Of a stretch of 64,000 bases of DNA, positions 1 through 10,092 are shown piece after piece. The stretch is from positions 65,261,524 through 65,325,523 of the forward strand of contig CM070722.1 in the NCBI GenBank assembly GCA_036346275.1, written 5' to 3'. Position 1 is the first letter of the stretch. The number at the start of each line of letters is the position of its first letter. The notes below the pieces were generated by a model. It was not told the origin of the DNA. It saw nothing but the letters and a program-made list of their open reading frames with translations, and ran no database searches. Position numbers and translations under genes: made by a program. This stretch comes from Otatea glauca. Taxonomy: Eukaryota; Streptophyta; Magnoliopsida; Poales; Poaceae.

Positions 1-74
1 TAATGACACAGCTTGCTCCTGTGGTCGTGAGAGGCATAACGCCCGAGTGGGTACGAGAGACAATCACAAAGTCG

Positions 75-1290
75 TGTTCTTTTTCAACGCGATTTCACGT
101 AAGGTCATCGACCCGTATAAACTAAGTAAGCGCAGGATGACGTGGTACAAAGTTTGGTTAGTCTTGAGATGATCTTTCCTCTTGCATTCTTTGATATTAT
201 GGTTCATCTCACTGCTCACCTTGTCAAAGAGATAGGTATCCTTGGACCTGTATCTACACAACATGTTCCCTTTCGAGAGGTACATGAGTGTGCTAAAGAA
301 GTATGTTCAGAACTGCTCGTCCCAAGGATGCATTGCCGAGGGTTATGGGACAGAGGAGGTGATTGAGTTTTGTGTGGATTACATTAATGATCTAAACCCG
401 ATCGGCGGCCCCTATATCACGCCATGAGGGAGGCTACGGGAAAAGGGACACTAGGAAGGAAAGCAATTGCATGCAATGATCTTCTTACATTTAAGCAAGC
501 ACATTTCACGGTTTTGAAACAATCAACTATAGTGGCCCCGTATGTCCTTGAGCACAAGAGTATTCTACGCGATTTCCGAGGAGGTCCGAGGATTGATAAC
601 ACCAAGCACATGGATTCTTTCGCGCTTGGTTACAAAAAGTACATCCTTTTGAAAGGGTCAAACAATGAACAGTTGCAACACTTGGCTTGGGGACCATCTA
701 GTAAAATCGTGACATTCAAGGGGTACGAGATAAATGGTTACACATTTTACACCAGATTGCAGGATAACAAGAGCACCAACCAAAATAGCGGTGTCCGTAT
801 AGACGCCGAAGACAACAAAGGCAAGGTGGATACATATTATGGTTTCATAGAAGAGATATGGGAGCTTGACTATGGACTTTGAAGGTCCTCTATTTAAGTG
901 CCAATGGGTCAAACCGACTTCAAGCGTGTGAAGGTAGACAAACACGGTATAACAATCGTGGACCTCACGCAAGTCGGCTATAGGCGCGAACCGTTCGTCC
1001 TCGCGAACGATGTGAGACAGGTCTTCTACGTAATGGACATGTCAAGCAAACCTAAGAAGCATAAGGACAGCAGAAAGATTGTAGTAATAAGCCAAAGCGA
1101 CATGTTGTTCTACAAGGCAAACGAAGGATTGTTGGAGTTGAGGACGTCACAGATGAGGAAGAGTATAGTCGGCCTCGACGAGATCCTCCTTTCATTGTGG
1201 ATGTCGACATAAGCCTCTTCAATGACACAGACGTGGATACTCCTTTCATACGTCGCGATCATAATGAAGGAACACTTGTAAAGACAAAGT
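75..1290 (+). pseudogene. TNP2-like CACTA transposase, C-terminal part (DUF4218 + DUF4216), frameshifted
   Basis: Three frames must be combined. About 85-145 encodes FFNAISRKVIDPYKL and 180-240 encodes LAFFDIMVHLTAHLVKEIG, which are typical of the TNP2/DUF4218 junction. The DUF4218 part continues in another frame at 260-425 (MFPFERYMSVLKKYVQN, then EEVIEFCVDYINDLNPIGGP). From 424 a third frame carries the linker and DUF4216: GPSSKIVTFKGYEINGYTFYT near 690-750, YYGFIEEIWELDYG near 835-875, then after a frameshift at about 880 FKCQWVK and YRREPFVLANDVRQVFYV near 985-1035, ending in FIRRDHNEG near 1245-1270. TNP2 catalyses excision of CACTA elements. The catalytic N-terminal part lies before the window. 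Family assignment is firm. Some of the frame breaks could be sequence errors. Confidence 0.85.
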
Positions 1291-1439
1291 ACGCATTACT
1301 TAAGATGTACCCTCATCGTATGAACTATGTATATGTAAGTCTTTACAAGATGAAGTGTTTATTTGGAATGAATGTAAAGTGCCAAAATTCGAATGAAACT
1401 AAAGTGATCAAAGCATTTTGTGAAAATTATGGAATGAAA

Positions 1440-1880
1440 GTAAAGTTCTAAAAGCTTTTAAAAATTCAAATGAAATCAAGTGCTAAAAGTTTTTCAAAAA
1501 TATAGAATGAAACTAAATTGCTAAAAGCATTTTTAAAAATTTTGAAATGAAATCAAGTGCTAAAAGCATTTTTAAAAATTAAAATGAAATCAAGAGCTAA
1601 AAGCATTTTTAAAAATTCAAATGAAATCAAGTGCTAAAAGTTTTTTCAAAAAATATAGAATGAAACTAAATTGCTAAAAGCATTTTTTAAAAATTCTAAA
1701 ATGAAACTGAAGTGCTAAAAGTTTTTTCTAAAAATATAGAATGAAACTAAATTGCTAAAACCAATTTTTTAAAAAATTTGAAATGAAACTGAAGCGCTAA
1801 AAGTTTTTTCAAAAAATATAGAATGAAACTAAATTGCTAAAAGCATTTTTTAAAAATTATGAAATGAAACAGTGCGAAAA
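1440..1880 (+). repeat. AT-rich tandem repeat in the CACTA element
   Basis: Roughly ten degenerate copies of a unit of about 40-60 bp, built from GAAATCAAGTGCTAAAAG followed by CATTTTTAAAAATT. The array begins right after the end of the transposase gene and runs up to the CAAGCGGTT block. It has no coding potential and is probably an expanded 3' region of the gene. Confidence 0.8.
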
Positions 1881-1904
1881 GCACTCTTTAAAAATTATGA
1901 AATT

Positions 1905-2240
1905 AAATTGAAGCGGTTTGAGAAAAGAACCGCTTCTAGAGCGCAACATTCAGAAACGGTTAGTAATAAGAACCGCTTCTCGAACGCAACATTCAGAAGC
2001 AGTTTTAGAAAAGAACCGCTTCTAGAGTGGACAATTCCGAAACGGTTAGTAACACCAACCGCTTGTAAAAGTCATCCCTCTACAAGCGGGTTGATCTAAA
2101 TCCGCTTGTAGAGATATTCTACAAGCGGTTCGTTCTACGAACCGCTTGTAGAAGTCATCCCTCTACAAGCGGTTGGTTCTAAAACCGCTTGTAGAGATTT
2201 GCTACAAGCGGTTGGTTATTAGAACCGCTTGTAGAAGTGC
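1905..2240. repeat. CACTA-type repeat block, internal (CAAGCGGTT / AACCGCTTG)
   Basis: More than a dozen direct and inverted copies of AACCGCTTGTAGA or its complement TCTACAAGCGGTT, often as facing pairs that can form hairpins separated by GGTTCTAA-like loops. In CACTA elements such motifs are the binding sites for the TNPA-type protein and normally sit just inside the termini. Here the block lies between the two genes, directly before the GC-rich leader of the second one, so it may act as promoter or protein-binding DNA. The matching terminal block is at 6836-7035. Confidence 0.8.
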
Positions 2241-2244
2241 TCCT

Positions 2245-3280
2245 CAGATAAATTTGAAACGCCCGCCTTTTCTCACACCCAAATTTTCTAAGTCCCGGCC
2301 GACCCCGCTGCTGCCGCAGCTCCTCTCTCTCTCTCCGCCGCCGCCGCCGCCTCCGTCCTGACACCTGTCCGCCGTCTCGCGACGCCGCCGCCCCCCGCCA
2401 CCTCCGACTCTACTCACCACCTCGCCGACGCCACCACTGCGGCGCTTAGCTGCCTCGCCGCCCGCCACTCCACCCCGCCGCCAAGCCTTCTCTACCACCC
2501 CGCCGACGCCTACTCCGCCACCAAAGCGCCGCCACACACCGGCCCACCCAGAGGACCGAGGTATTGAGTGCACGCGCCATCCTCCCTCTCTAGTTCTACC
2601 GCCCACCACATGTTCGGTGAAATGCCCACAAGTGCTGTGCTTGCTTGAAATTTTAATTCTCAATTAAACCAAAATGTATATTTTTCACTTAGTATGGAAT
2701 TACAGAACAATGCATATTTTATTTTTATTATTTTTTTGTTTTTTATTTAATTTTGAATTCCAGTTCTAGTTTAGGATTTGTATATTAATTTAACACGGTC
2801 AATGTTGCACATTTACTTTTGACACATAGTCCCTATGTGTATGTTCTTGGTGTATTTCTTGTTCTTGTGTCCACGAGTTCGTGTTTGATCCTTGGGCTAG
2901 TTCCAATACGCCGTAGTACTTAATGCTTGCTGTAGAAATTTATGTAATAATATGCTTGTGTTGTAATCTGTAATATGGTCGTTTCAAAGTAATATGATAT
3001 TTATGTCAACATTTTTGCGGAATTAGTAGAGATGACGCAACCGTGACGTGGTGACCCTACTTTCGATGAGGGAGAATAGCTCGTTGGACTCCATCGCTAC
3101 CGGGTACCATCGAAGGTGATGGTAACGTCGCTCGTCATTGGGCTAATGGTGGTTCCGGTGAGACCGCTGAGGCCGCAAATGATGAAGCCAATGACGCGGA
3201 GCCGCCGAGTCCGATAACACCGGTTTCGCCAGATGAGGTACTGCGTAAGAATATAATCCCGTGAGACATGTTAATTAATC
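2245..3280 (+). other. Probable leader/first-exon region of the second CACTA gene
   Basis: Base composition switches abruptly: 2260-2600 is a GC-rich, pyrimidine-rich CCGCCGCC stretch, followed by AT-rich DNA (2650-2960) and then by a mixed segment (3030-3240) with GATGAAGCC-like coding composition. The pattern resembles a grass 5' leader, an intron and the start of an exon. No convincing start codon or conserved protein motif was found in it, so the exon structure is not assigned. Confidence 0.35.
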
Positions 3281-3289
3281 GCAATTCAT

Positions 3290-6200
3290 TAATATAATAC
3301 ACTCGACACGCTTGTACATATGTTTATGTATTTCAAGCCCTGCATCGAGCAACCAATCCAAGCATCGGGACCTAACAAGAAGCCGCCCACGAAGCATGTG
3401 TTTACCGATGTTAACAACGGCGGGATGCCGTTGCCCTCTTTAGCAATTGGGCCGCATAACAACGCTATGCGGTTACCACGTGAGGGATCACGTCCCAATT
3501 AGCATCGTAAATGGGCCAAGTTCCTCAAGCTACCAAGGACTCGCTCTGCAAGATATTAAGGAAAATTTCATATTTCCTCAAGGGTCCAAGACAAGGCCAA
3601 GAAATTTACTTTGAAGAAGATGGCAACAATGTTTCGTGCTTGAAGACGCCTCTCACCGCAAGTACGCAGTATGGAGAAAGACCCGACTTCAACCAATTTC
3701 CTAAGTTGGCGGATCACCGAAGCATTCGAGGAGTTCAAGTTGCCACCGAGGGCCGTGCCGCGAGTCAAGAACAAGGCCAATTCACGATGAAGAAATACCA
3801 CCACCATCTTGGCACCGTGGTTACGCCAAGGTCGTACCAAAATGGGAGAGGCGGAAGAAGAATTAATGGCGAAGGACGCCACACCGGCTACCGCTCAGGG
3901 GAACAGCTACCGCGCAATTGGTTCATGGGTCATGGGGAGCCTTCGGATGACGGCAGCTTGGTTATGGCACCAGAGTACAAGAGGTCGCCAAAGGATTGTA
4001 CAAGCCGTTGAGCGCCTCGTGCAGTACATTGGTGCGACAGGAGAATGACGAACTAACATATGCCCTTGAAAACCCCGAGCACCTGTGACGGACACGAGGT
4101 ATGGGCAAGCCGACGCCGTGGAAGTATGGTTTCGCTAAGGACGCACATACGCATGTGAGCCGGCATAGAAGCAAATCAAGAGAATCACGAAAGTGTACCA
4201 ATTGGAACAAGAGCTCGAGCAACCTGTGCTAGCATCGGCGACATAGTTGCGCAACAAATATAAATTGCCCTCAAGAAGCTTCAAGGACTAGGTCCGAGCA
4301 ATCACCGACGTCGTGATCACCCTCCGCGCGGCGGCGTAGCCGCTGGCCCACCGGGCCCCGGCGGACACCTTGCTATCCCGCTATCCCGTGGATGACATAA
4401 GGGTTCGCCGCCAGTGTGAGCTACACGCTGATGCGCCGAACCTCTCCATCAAGGTGGCTTACGGCATGGCATATCCGGTGGAGTCGGGCCGATGTTCCAT
4501 CGCAACGAGATACCCCGGTTACTCAAAGATCGCGGGAGGAGGTGCCGAGCGGATTTGAAGAACTTCACTCGATATTGCCGGAGGCGACGACGCGACCAAG
4601 CTTGGACAGCCCTCCACAATATCATCCTTTGGCGCAAACGGTACATCATATTTCCACCGCTATGGACGCGCCATCTCCACCACGGCAACCCACGCCTCCA
4701 ACGCCACCGCCACGCAATACCTAGCCAATAAAACAGAGCAAGCCCTACTCCACCACCAGCAGCCTCCCGTGTCTCCACCCGCCCACGCAAGCCCTACTCC
4801 ACCACCAAAGATTTCAAACAAAAAGAACCCTCTAGGAAAACCACGCCCACCATCTCCTCCGAGGAAGAAGCTCGATAATGAATGAAGGCTCCCCACCGCT
4901 CCCAAGAAGGCGGAGTCCACCGACCGCCAAGGTAAAGGAACCTCCAAAGAGGGCATATGATATGAATAAGGAGGAGAGTGACGCGGTCACTAAAGCGTAT
5001 GGCCGCACACTTCGCAAAAAGAAGGTAGAGCCAAAGGTACCAATCGATCGAAAAGCGGCAGAACACTTCGCGACATGCCGCAAAGTCACGCTGTGCTGGC
5101 CCAACTATGAACGGACAATAATTAAGGCTACGTAAGAATAAACGTGCTCAAAGCGGTGGCGGCAAAGAAGAAGAAGAGAGACTAAGATCGAGAACCTCGA
5201 GCGGTTTATGAAGGAGGCAGACTCGGCCCACAACCGCAGCTCTTGGATTAATAGATGATATCCCAGTGGCAACAAAGGTCGATGGCAATTTCGGTTGGGC
5301 CGGAGCCGATTGACCCAAATGAGATAAAAGATCGCCAACCAAGATGCGGCAATTTCACGAATGGTACATGACAGAGTCCGCCAAGGAAGAACGATGTTCC
5401 TCCGTATCAAAGAAGATGATTTTTATCGCGGGACAGCACCATATGGCTCGAATTTGACGACTTATACAATATTTACCATGCCGACTCCATCAACGTGTCT
5501 CTCATGAGTCAGCGGTGACCGTAAGTGTCAAGCTCATACCTTTACTGTGTGCTTCCTCGCATAATAAAATTGCAACTATTAAACTTATACCTTTCTATGT
5601 AGAATGGATATACAACGATGTAGAAAAGAGAATATCTTCAACGTGGGCTTCATCGACCCGTAGATTGTTAACGAGTTCGCTTTTGGATACAACCAAAGGA
5701 TCTTGAAGATTACATTCTCGATGCATTCTTGGGACAAAGACTACAAACCGTATATACTTCGCCCTTCAACTTCGAGTACGATATATACAACCCTCGCTCT
5801 TATATTTTCCAAGGCATTTATAATACTACTAGCTAGTTACATATATGTTGCAATACATGAATAGGTTTCATCGATCCTTCTTGTCATCAAGCTTGATAGC
5901 AACCAGATCATTGTTCAAGACTCAAAAGGACTCCGTGAAAAATATCAATTTATCATTGACACTCGAATGTATATAGCACATATATATACGATAGTTTTCC
6001 TTATTATATATATTGAAATACCTTGCTAATTCCAACTCTGATAATTACCATTCATACTAACGCATCACACAGGACATTCGCACGGTTTCGAAAGAAGCAA
6101 AAAGGAGATTTCGAGAACGAATTTGATGTACAATTAAGCACTCGAGTACGTATTAAAGAATATTAATATACCGTAACAATTTTTCATCCTAATAATCGTG

Positions 6201-6545
6201 TTCTTTTCAAATTTCATCGCAGGTTCTACAACAGACGGGTGGAAACAACCTATGTGGCTATTATGTGTGCCACTATATGCAAAGTATTACCCACGGTGAT
6301 GTGCCGACAACCAACGCCGAGGTAGTGTGCACATGTCAATTTCTTAGTACTTACACTTTAATAATTACATGTCCGAGATTTATTTACCTCCGCTTTGTCA
6401 CCCAACATCGATGTGCAAGACGTGATCCCGCCGCACGGGTTGCAAAGAATCCAAGAACAACTCATTGGCTTTATTGTCGATTTAGATTGTATCCACCAAA
6501 GGCGAGTTCCATGCAAATGGTTGGAGAGATTGTCCTGAAATAAGG
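3290..6545 (+). pseudogene. Second CACTA gene: Transposase_24 (Ptta/En/Spm) domain plus Ulp1-type C48 protease, decayed
   Basis: Segments in shifting frames match the second ORF of rice-type En/Spm elements. At 3500-3850 there are NWAKFLK, KKFTLKKMAT, KLPPRAVPRVKNKA and KKYHHHLGTV, typical of the plant transposase Transposase_24 domain. DDGSLVMAPEYK lies near 3945-3985 and GMGKPTPWKYGFAKDA near 4100-4150. From about 5600 the C-terminal protease region begins: VGFIDP, then FAFGYNQR, then ILLVIKLDSNQIIVQDSK at 5888-5940. The Ulp1 active-site region TGGNNLCGYYVCHYM lies at about 6233-6280, with the catalytic Cys before Gly-Tyr-Tyr. Several introns seem to separate these pieces. At the catalytic His site (about 5869) the usual His-Trp reads His-Arg or is out of frame. 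Function in transposition is presumed; the copy is broken as read. Confidence 0.75.
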
Positions 6546-6835
6546 ACAGTGAACTGACATCAACGCCGACCAAGGGCACAAAGAGCGACGCACGCAAGAA
6601 ATAAGCTCAAGATTCGCCTTTTATTCTTTGAAACTTGTAAAAGTGGCTTATTATTTCATGTGTTCATCAACTTGTTCATTTTTAGTCTGAATTATCCAAT
6701 GAATACTCATGACTAATATATATATATATTTAAGTGTGTCAAAAAACTCATGAAGTTCTATTTATTTTAATTGTCAAAATCTATATCAAAACCCTCTCAA
6801 AACATATTCTATATTGAATATAATCAAACGCTACA

Positions 6836-7035
6836 TTGTCAGATTCTTCACAAGCGCTTGGTAACTCCAACCGCCAGGAGAGAGCCTTTCACAAGCGGTT
6901 GGTAACACCAACCGCTTGGAAATATCGAACCACAAGCGGTTGGGAACCGCCAGATACCCGACGGGGTATCACTCCCGGTTGCTTACAAGCGGTTCTAAAA
7001 CCGCTTCTGAAAGCGGTTTCGAACCGCTTGTGCAT
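6836..7035. repeat. CACTA 3' subterminal repeats
   Basis: At least eight copies of CAAGCGGTT or AACCGCTTG in both orientations, including a facing pair at 6891-6919, directly before the terminus. The motif is identical to that in the internal block at 1905-2240. Confidence 0.85.
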
Positions 7036-7044
7036 GCTCGATCC

Positions 7045-7053
7045 GCAGTAGTG
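7045..7053 (+). repeat. CACTA terminal inverted repeat (3' end)
   Basis: GCAGTAGTG, which reads CACTACTGC from the other strand. It ends the subterminal block and is followed by AT-rich unrelated DNA. Confidence 0.7.
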
Positions 7054-7471
7054 ATTACATGTACCAAATTTGTAGCTATCGATGTATCAGTAAGAAACAG
7101 TGACAATACCAATAAATGCCAGACGAGTGAATATATCTTACTAAGAAAGTGTATATTGTATACTGACTGTTTTATTCAAAAACAATCCCACGTAGATAAG
7201 CTGATATAATGGAGACAAGAATGTTTACCCTTACATATCTCTTCGGTTTTGTTACCTACTTAAGGTATTACATATTATATCTAATTTCTATATGCAAGAA
7301 TAAGTCCGATAAAAAAATGCATGGGTGAAGATATATTCATGTGCTTAATGCTTGAGCCGAGCAAAGTTGAAATTTGACCAAGCAGACTCTTCATTATTCA
7401 TATGCATAACGATGCAATAAAAAGATTAGTAAAGAATCCTGCGCATATAAGAGGCCATTTTATTTAAACAA
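7054..7471. other. Intergenic, nothing recognised
   Basis: AT-rich DNA between the CACTA end and the Helitron. I see no ORF, repeat or motif. Confidence 0.6.
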
Positions 7472-10092
7472 CTAGCAAGATGGCCCGCGCATTTGCGCGT
7501 GCATCATTTTTAAAGTATGTTTAAATGACTTGATAATATATTTTTTTTCAAAAATAGATCAATACAAAACACAATTTGTGATATTTTGATATTGTATATT
7601 GTAGGAGAATATATTTACTCCGTTTCTCAGTACTTATCACATGTGACCGAAACTTTCTTCTATGAATACTTGCATAGAAAAATAGTAAACATAGAATAAC
7701 ATAATATTTTCTATTTATATCATCATCTCTTAATCTCATTATTACAATGTTTGTCTCTTTCTTTCGGTACTTCTTTTATTGCACATCATATTGCTCATAC
7801 CGGTATAACTAAGGGAACAACTGCTATGTATCACCCTCTTAATCTCTTCGTTCTGTGGAGATCCACCAAATAAAGAGTTAGAATTTTTTTTGAGAATTTT
7901 TAGTATATTCTATATTATTTTAGCGACTGTAAAAAACGTGTAATCGACTTTTATTACATAATAGTTAATAACATATATATATATATATATATATCAAATT
8001 ACTTACCTTATTTTATTTCCCCCCTTAAATTAGCATATTTCTAAAATTTTAATTCTGAAAAAAATGAAAAATTATATTTTTCACTTAGTATAGAATTAAA
8101 AAACAATCCCTAATTTCTTCTATTTTTATTCTTATGTTGTTTATATTTAATTTCGAATTTCAAGTTTTGATTTAGAATTTGTATGAAAATCTAATGACTA
8201 ATTTTATTTTGTTTTTCATTCCGAATTTATGTTAATTTTTATTTAATTTTGCTTATCGGTTGTACTGTAGAAATCGTATACAAATCCAACTACTATTTTT
8301 TATATAATTTATATTCTGTATTTTAGCAATGAACATGTTTAATTTGGACTTCATATGAAAGTTAAATGGTTGATTTTTATTTATTTATTATTCTGAATTT
8401 CTGTTATTTTTATTGTTCTTAGTATGGGCTCTTTCTTTTAATCTAAGCCATTGATTTTATTTTTATTTAGGTTTGAATATTAGTTTTGGATTAAATTGAT
8501 AATACAAATCCAATTGCTAGTTTTTACCTAATTTTTATTCTGAATTTTAGTAATGTAAGTGTTTTAATTTAGAGTTCATATGAAAATCAAATGTCTAATT
8601 TATTTTTATTTTTATTATGATTTTTTGTTAATTTTTTGTTGTACTTCACATAGACCTTTTCTTTTAATCTAAGCCGTTATAATTCAGATCCGCTAGATAG
8701 ACGGTTAGACGTTTTTTGAAATAGTAACATCAAATCTAATGGCTATTATAGTTCAACTTAGTTAAAGTTCACTAAATTAAGGGTTATATGTTTTGATTTT
8801 TTATGAGAATTTCTAACATTTTATTTTCTTAACAACTCTACATGATATGCTATTGAAGCGCCATAGGACCGGTCTTGACCCCGTGACCCAATATAGGATG
8901 GACGTAATGCCTTCTGATGAAGCCCAGAACGCTATTACCACATCAATTTGTTTTCTTTGATCAGGTCGGTGCCATACTTGGTGTTGAATCTATCATAGAC
9001 GAACCAAGAGATAAAAAAGAACAAATCTAAAGAATCCTGATTTTGTGGGAGTTAGATTGGGAGATCAGGAGGCGCAATCTTCCACGTCAAGAAAGAAGCA
9101 GCAATTTCTGTTTTTTTTTCTGGCTACGCAAGTAAAAGGATTCGAAGGGCGATCGAGCTCGTGCAATGTTATTATTTTCCCGTTCTTTTCTTTCCTCGGG
9201 AGCACTTGGATGGAGAGCACCAACAGACACCATGGCATCCAGGGAATAAGTCTGTATATAGTAAATGTCTTGATTTATTTGTTTCTCGACAAAACCGATC
9301 TACTTTTAGGGAGTTCTTAGAAAAACGAAATCAAATACAAATTAGTTTTAGGGCTACGTGACTTTTTTGTTATGGCTGAACCAATATGAGGTCATTTGTA
9401 TTTTCTTTAATTACCTGTATAAGGTCAAGGTGCGTCCAATGTAACGTCAGAGTTCATGTGCTGGTTTGTTGGTTATGATTTGCTAATCAAAATTATAATT
9501 AGGCTTAATCACGCATGAGATCCAGATGTATGGATCTGCCCCTACCATGTAAGTTTTGTCTTTTATTTTGATTTTATACTACAAAGTAATATATATATCT
9601 ACTCAATAGTATCTAATGGTCAATATGATGCATTTTTAATTAGGGTCCACCAAATTAAAGGCCAGATATTTTGCTTTTTTGTGAGAATTTCTAGTCTATT
9701 TCTCAAAGATCCAATGGCAGTTGTAAATAAAGCCCACCAGATTAAGGGCTAAATATTTTGCTTTTTTGCGGGAATTTCTAGTCTAACTCTCATGGACTTT
9801 ATTTCTAGTCTATTTCTGAAAGATCCAATGACAATTGTAAATAAGGCCCATAGGATTAAGGGCTAGATATTTTGTTTTTTTGTGAGAATTTCTAATCTAT
9901 TTCTCTTTTTTCTTAGCGACTCTCATGAGAACTCTCATGGGCTTTATTTCTAGTCTATTTCTGAAAGATCCAATCGCAATTGTAAATAAGGCCCATAGGA
10001 TTAAGGGCTAGATATTTTGCTTTTTTGTGAGAATTTCTAGTTTATTTCTCTTTTTTCTTAGCGACTCTCGTGAGCTTTTAATATATAATAGA
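7472..10092 (-). mobile_element. Non-autonomous Helitron, reverse orientation
   Basis: On the minus strand the element starts at 10092 with TCTATTATATATTAAAAG and ends at 7472 with a CTAG terminus. Just inside that end is a GC hairpin, GCGCAAATGCGC, followed by GGGCC, about 10-25 bp from the terminus. It is flanked by A at 7471 and T at 10093, consistent with Helitron insertion between A and T without target duplication. The body is AT-rich, has internal repeats at 7900-8700 and 9645-10065, and lacks a Rep/helicase gene. A less AT-rich stretch at about 8850-9240 could be captured host sequence, but I do not recognise its source. Confidence 0.7.
9645..10065. repeat. Degenerate tandem repeats inside the Helitron
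   Basis: Four imperfect copies of a unit containing AAAGATCCAATGGCAATTGT, then AAATAAGGCCCATAGGATTA, AGGGCTAGATATTTTGC and GAGAATTTCTAGTCTATTTC. Units are about 100-145 bp long, and some carry an extra CTTAGCGACTCTCATGAG segment. Confidence 0.75.

Larger units (their letters stand above)
1..7053 (+). mobile_element. CACTA (En/Spm) DNA transposon, right part; left end outside window
   Basis: A single element is inferred from four things in order: a decayed TNP2-type transposase (about 75-1290), a block of CAAGCGGTT/AACCGCTTG repeats, a second decayed gene with a plant transposase domain and a Ulp1-type protease, and a second block of the same repeats ending in GCAGTAGTG at 7045-7053. Read from the other side this terminus is CACTACTGC, the CACTA signature, and the shared repeat motif ties both blocks to one element. 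The left terminus is not in the window, so the 3-bp target duplication (ATT would follow at 7054-7056) cannot be confirmed. Both genes contain frameshifts and stops, so the copy looks non-autonomous as read. Confidence 0.85.

Noticed and set aside
2244..2663. 139-residue Gly/Arg-rich minus-strand ORF
   Set aside because: Complement of the CCGCCG leader of the second CACTA gene; low complexity.
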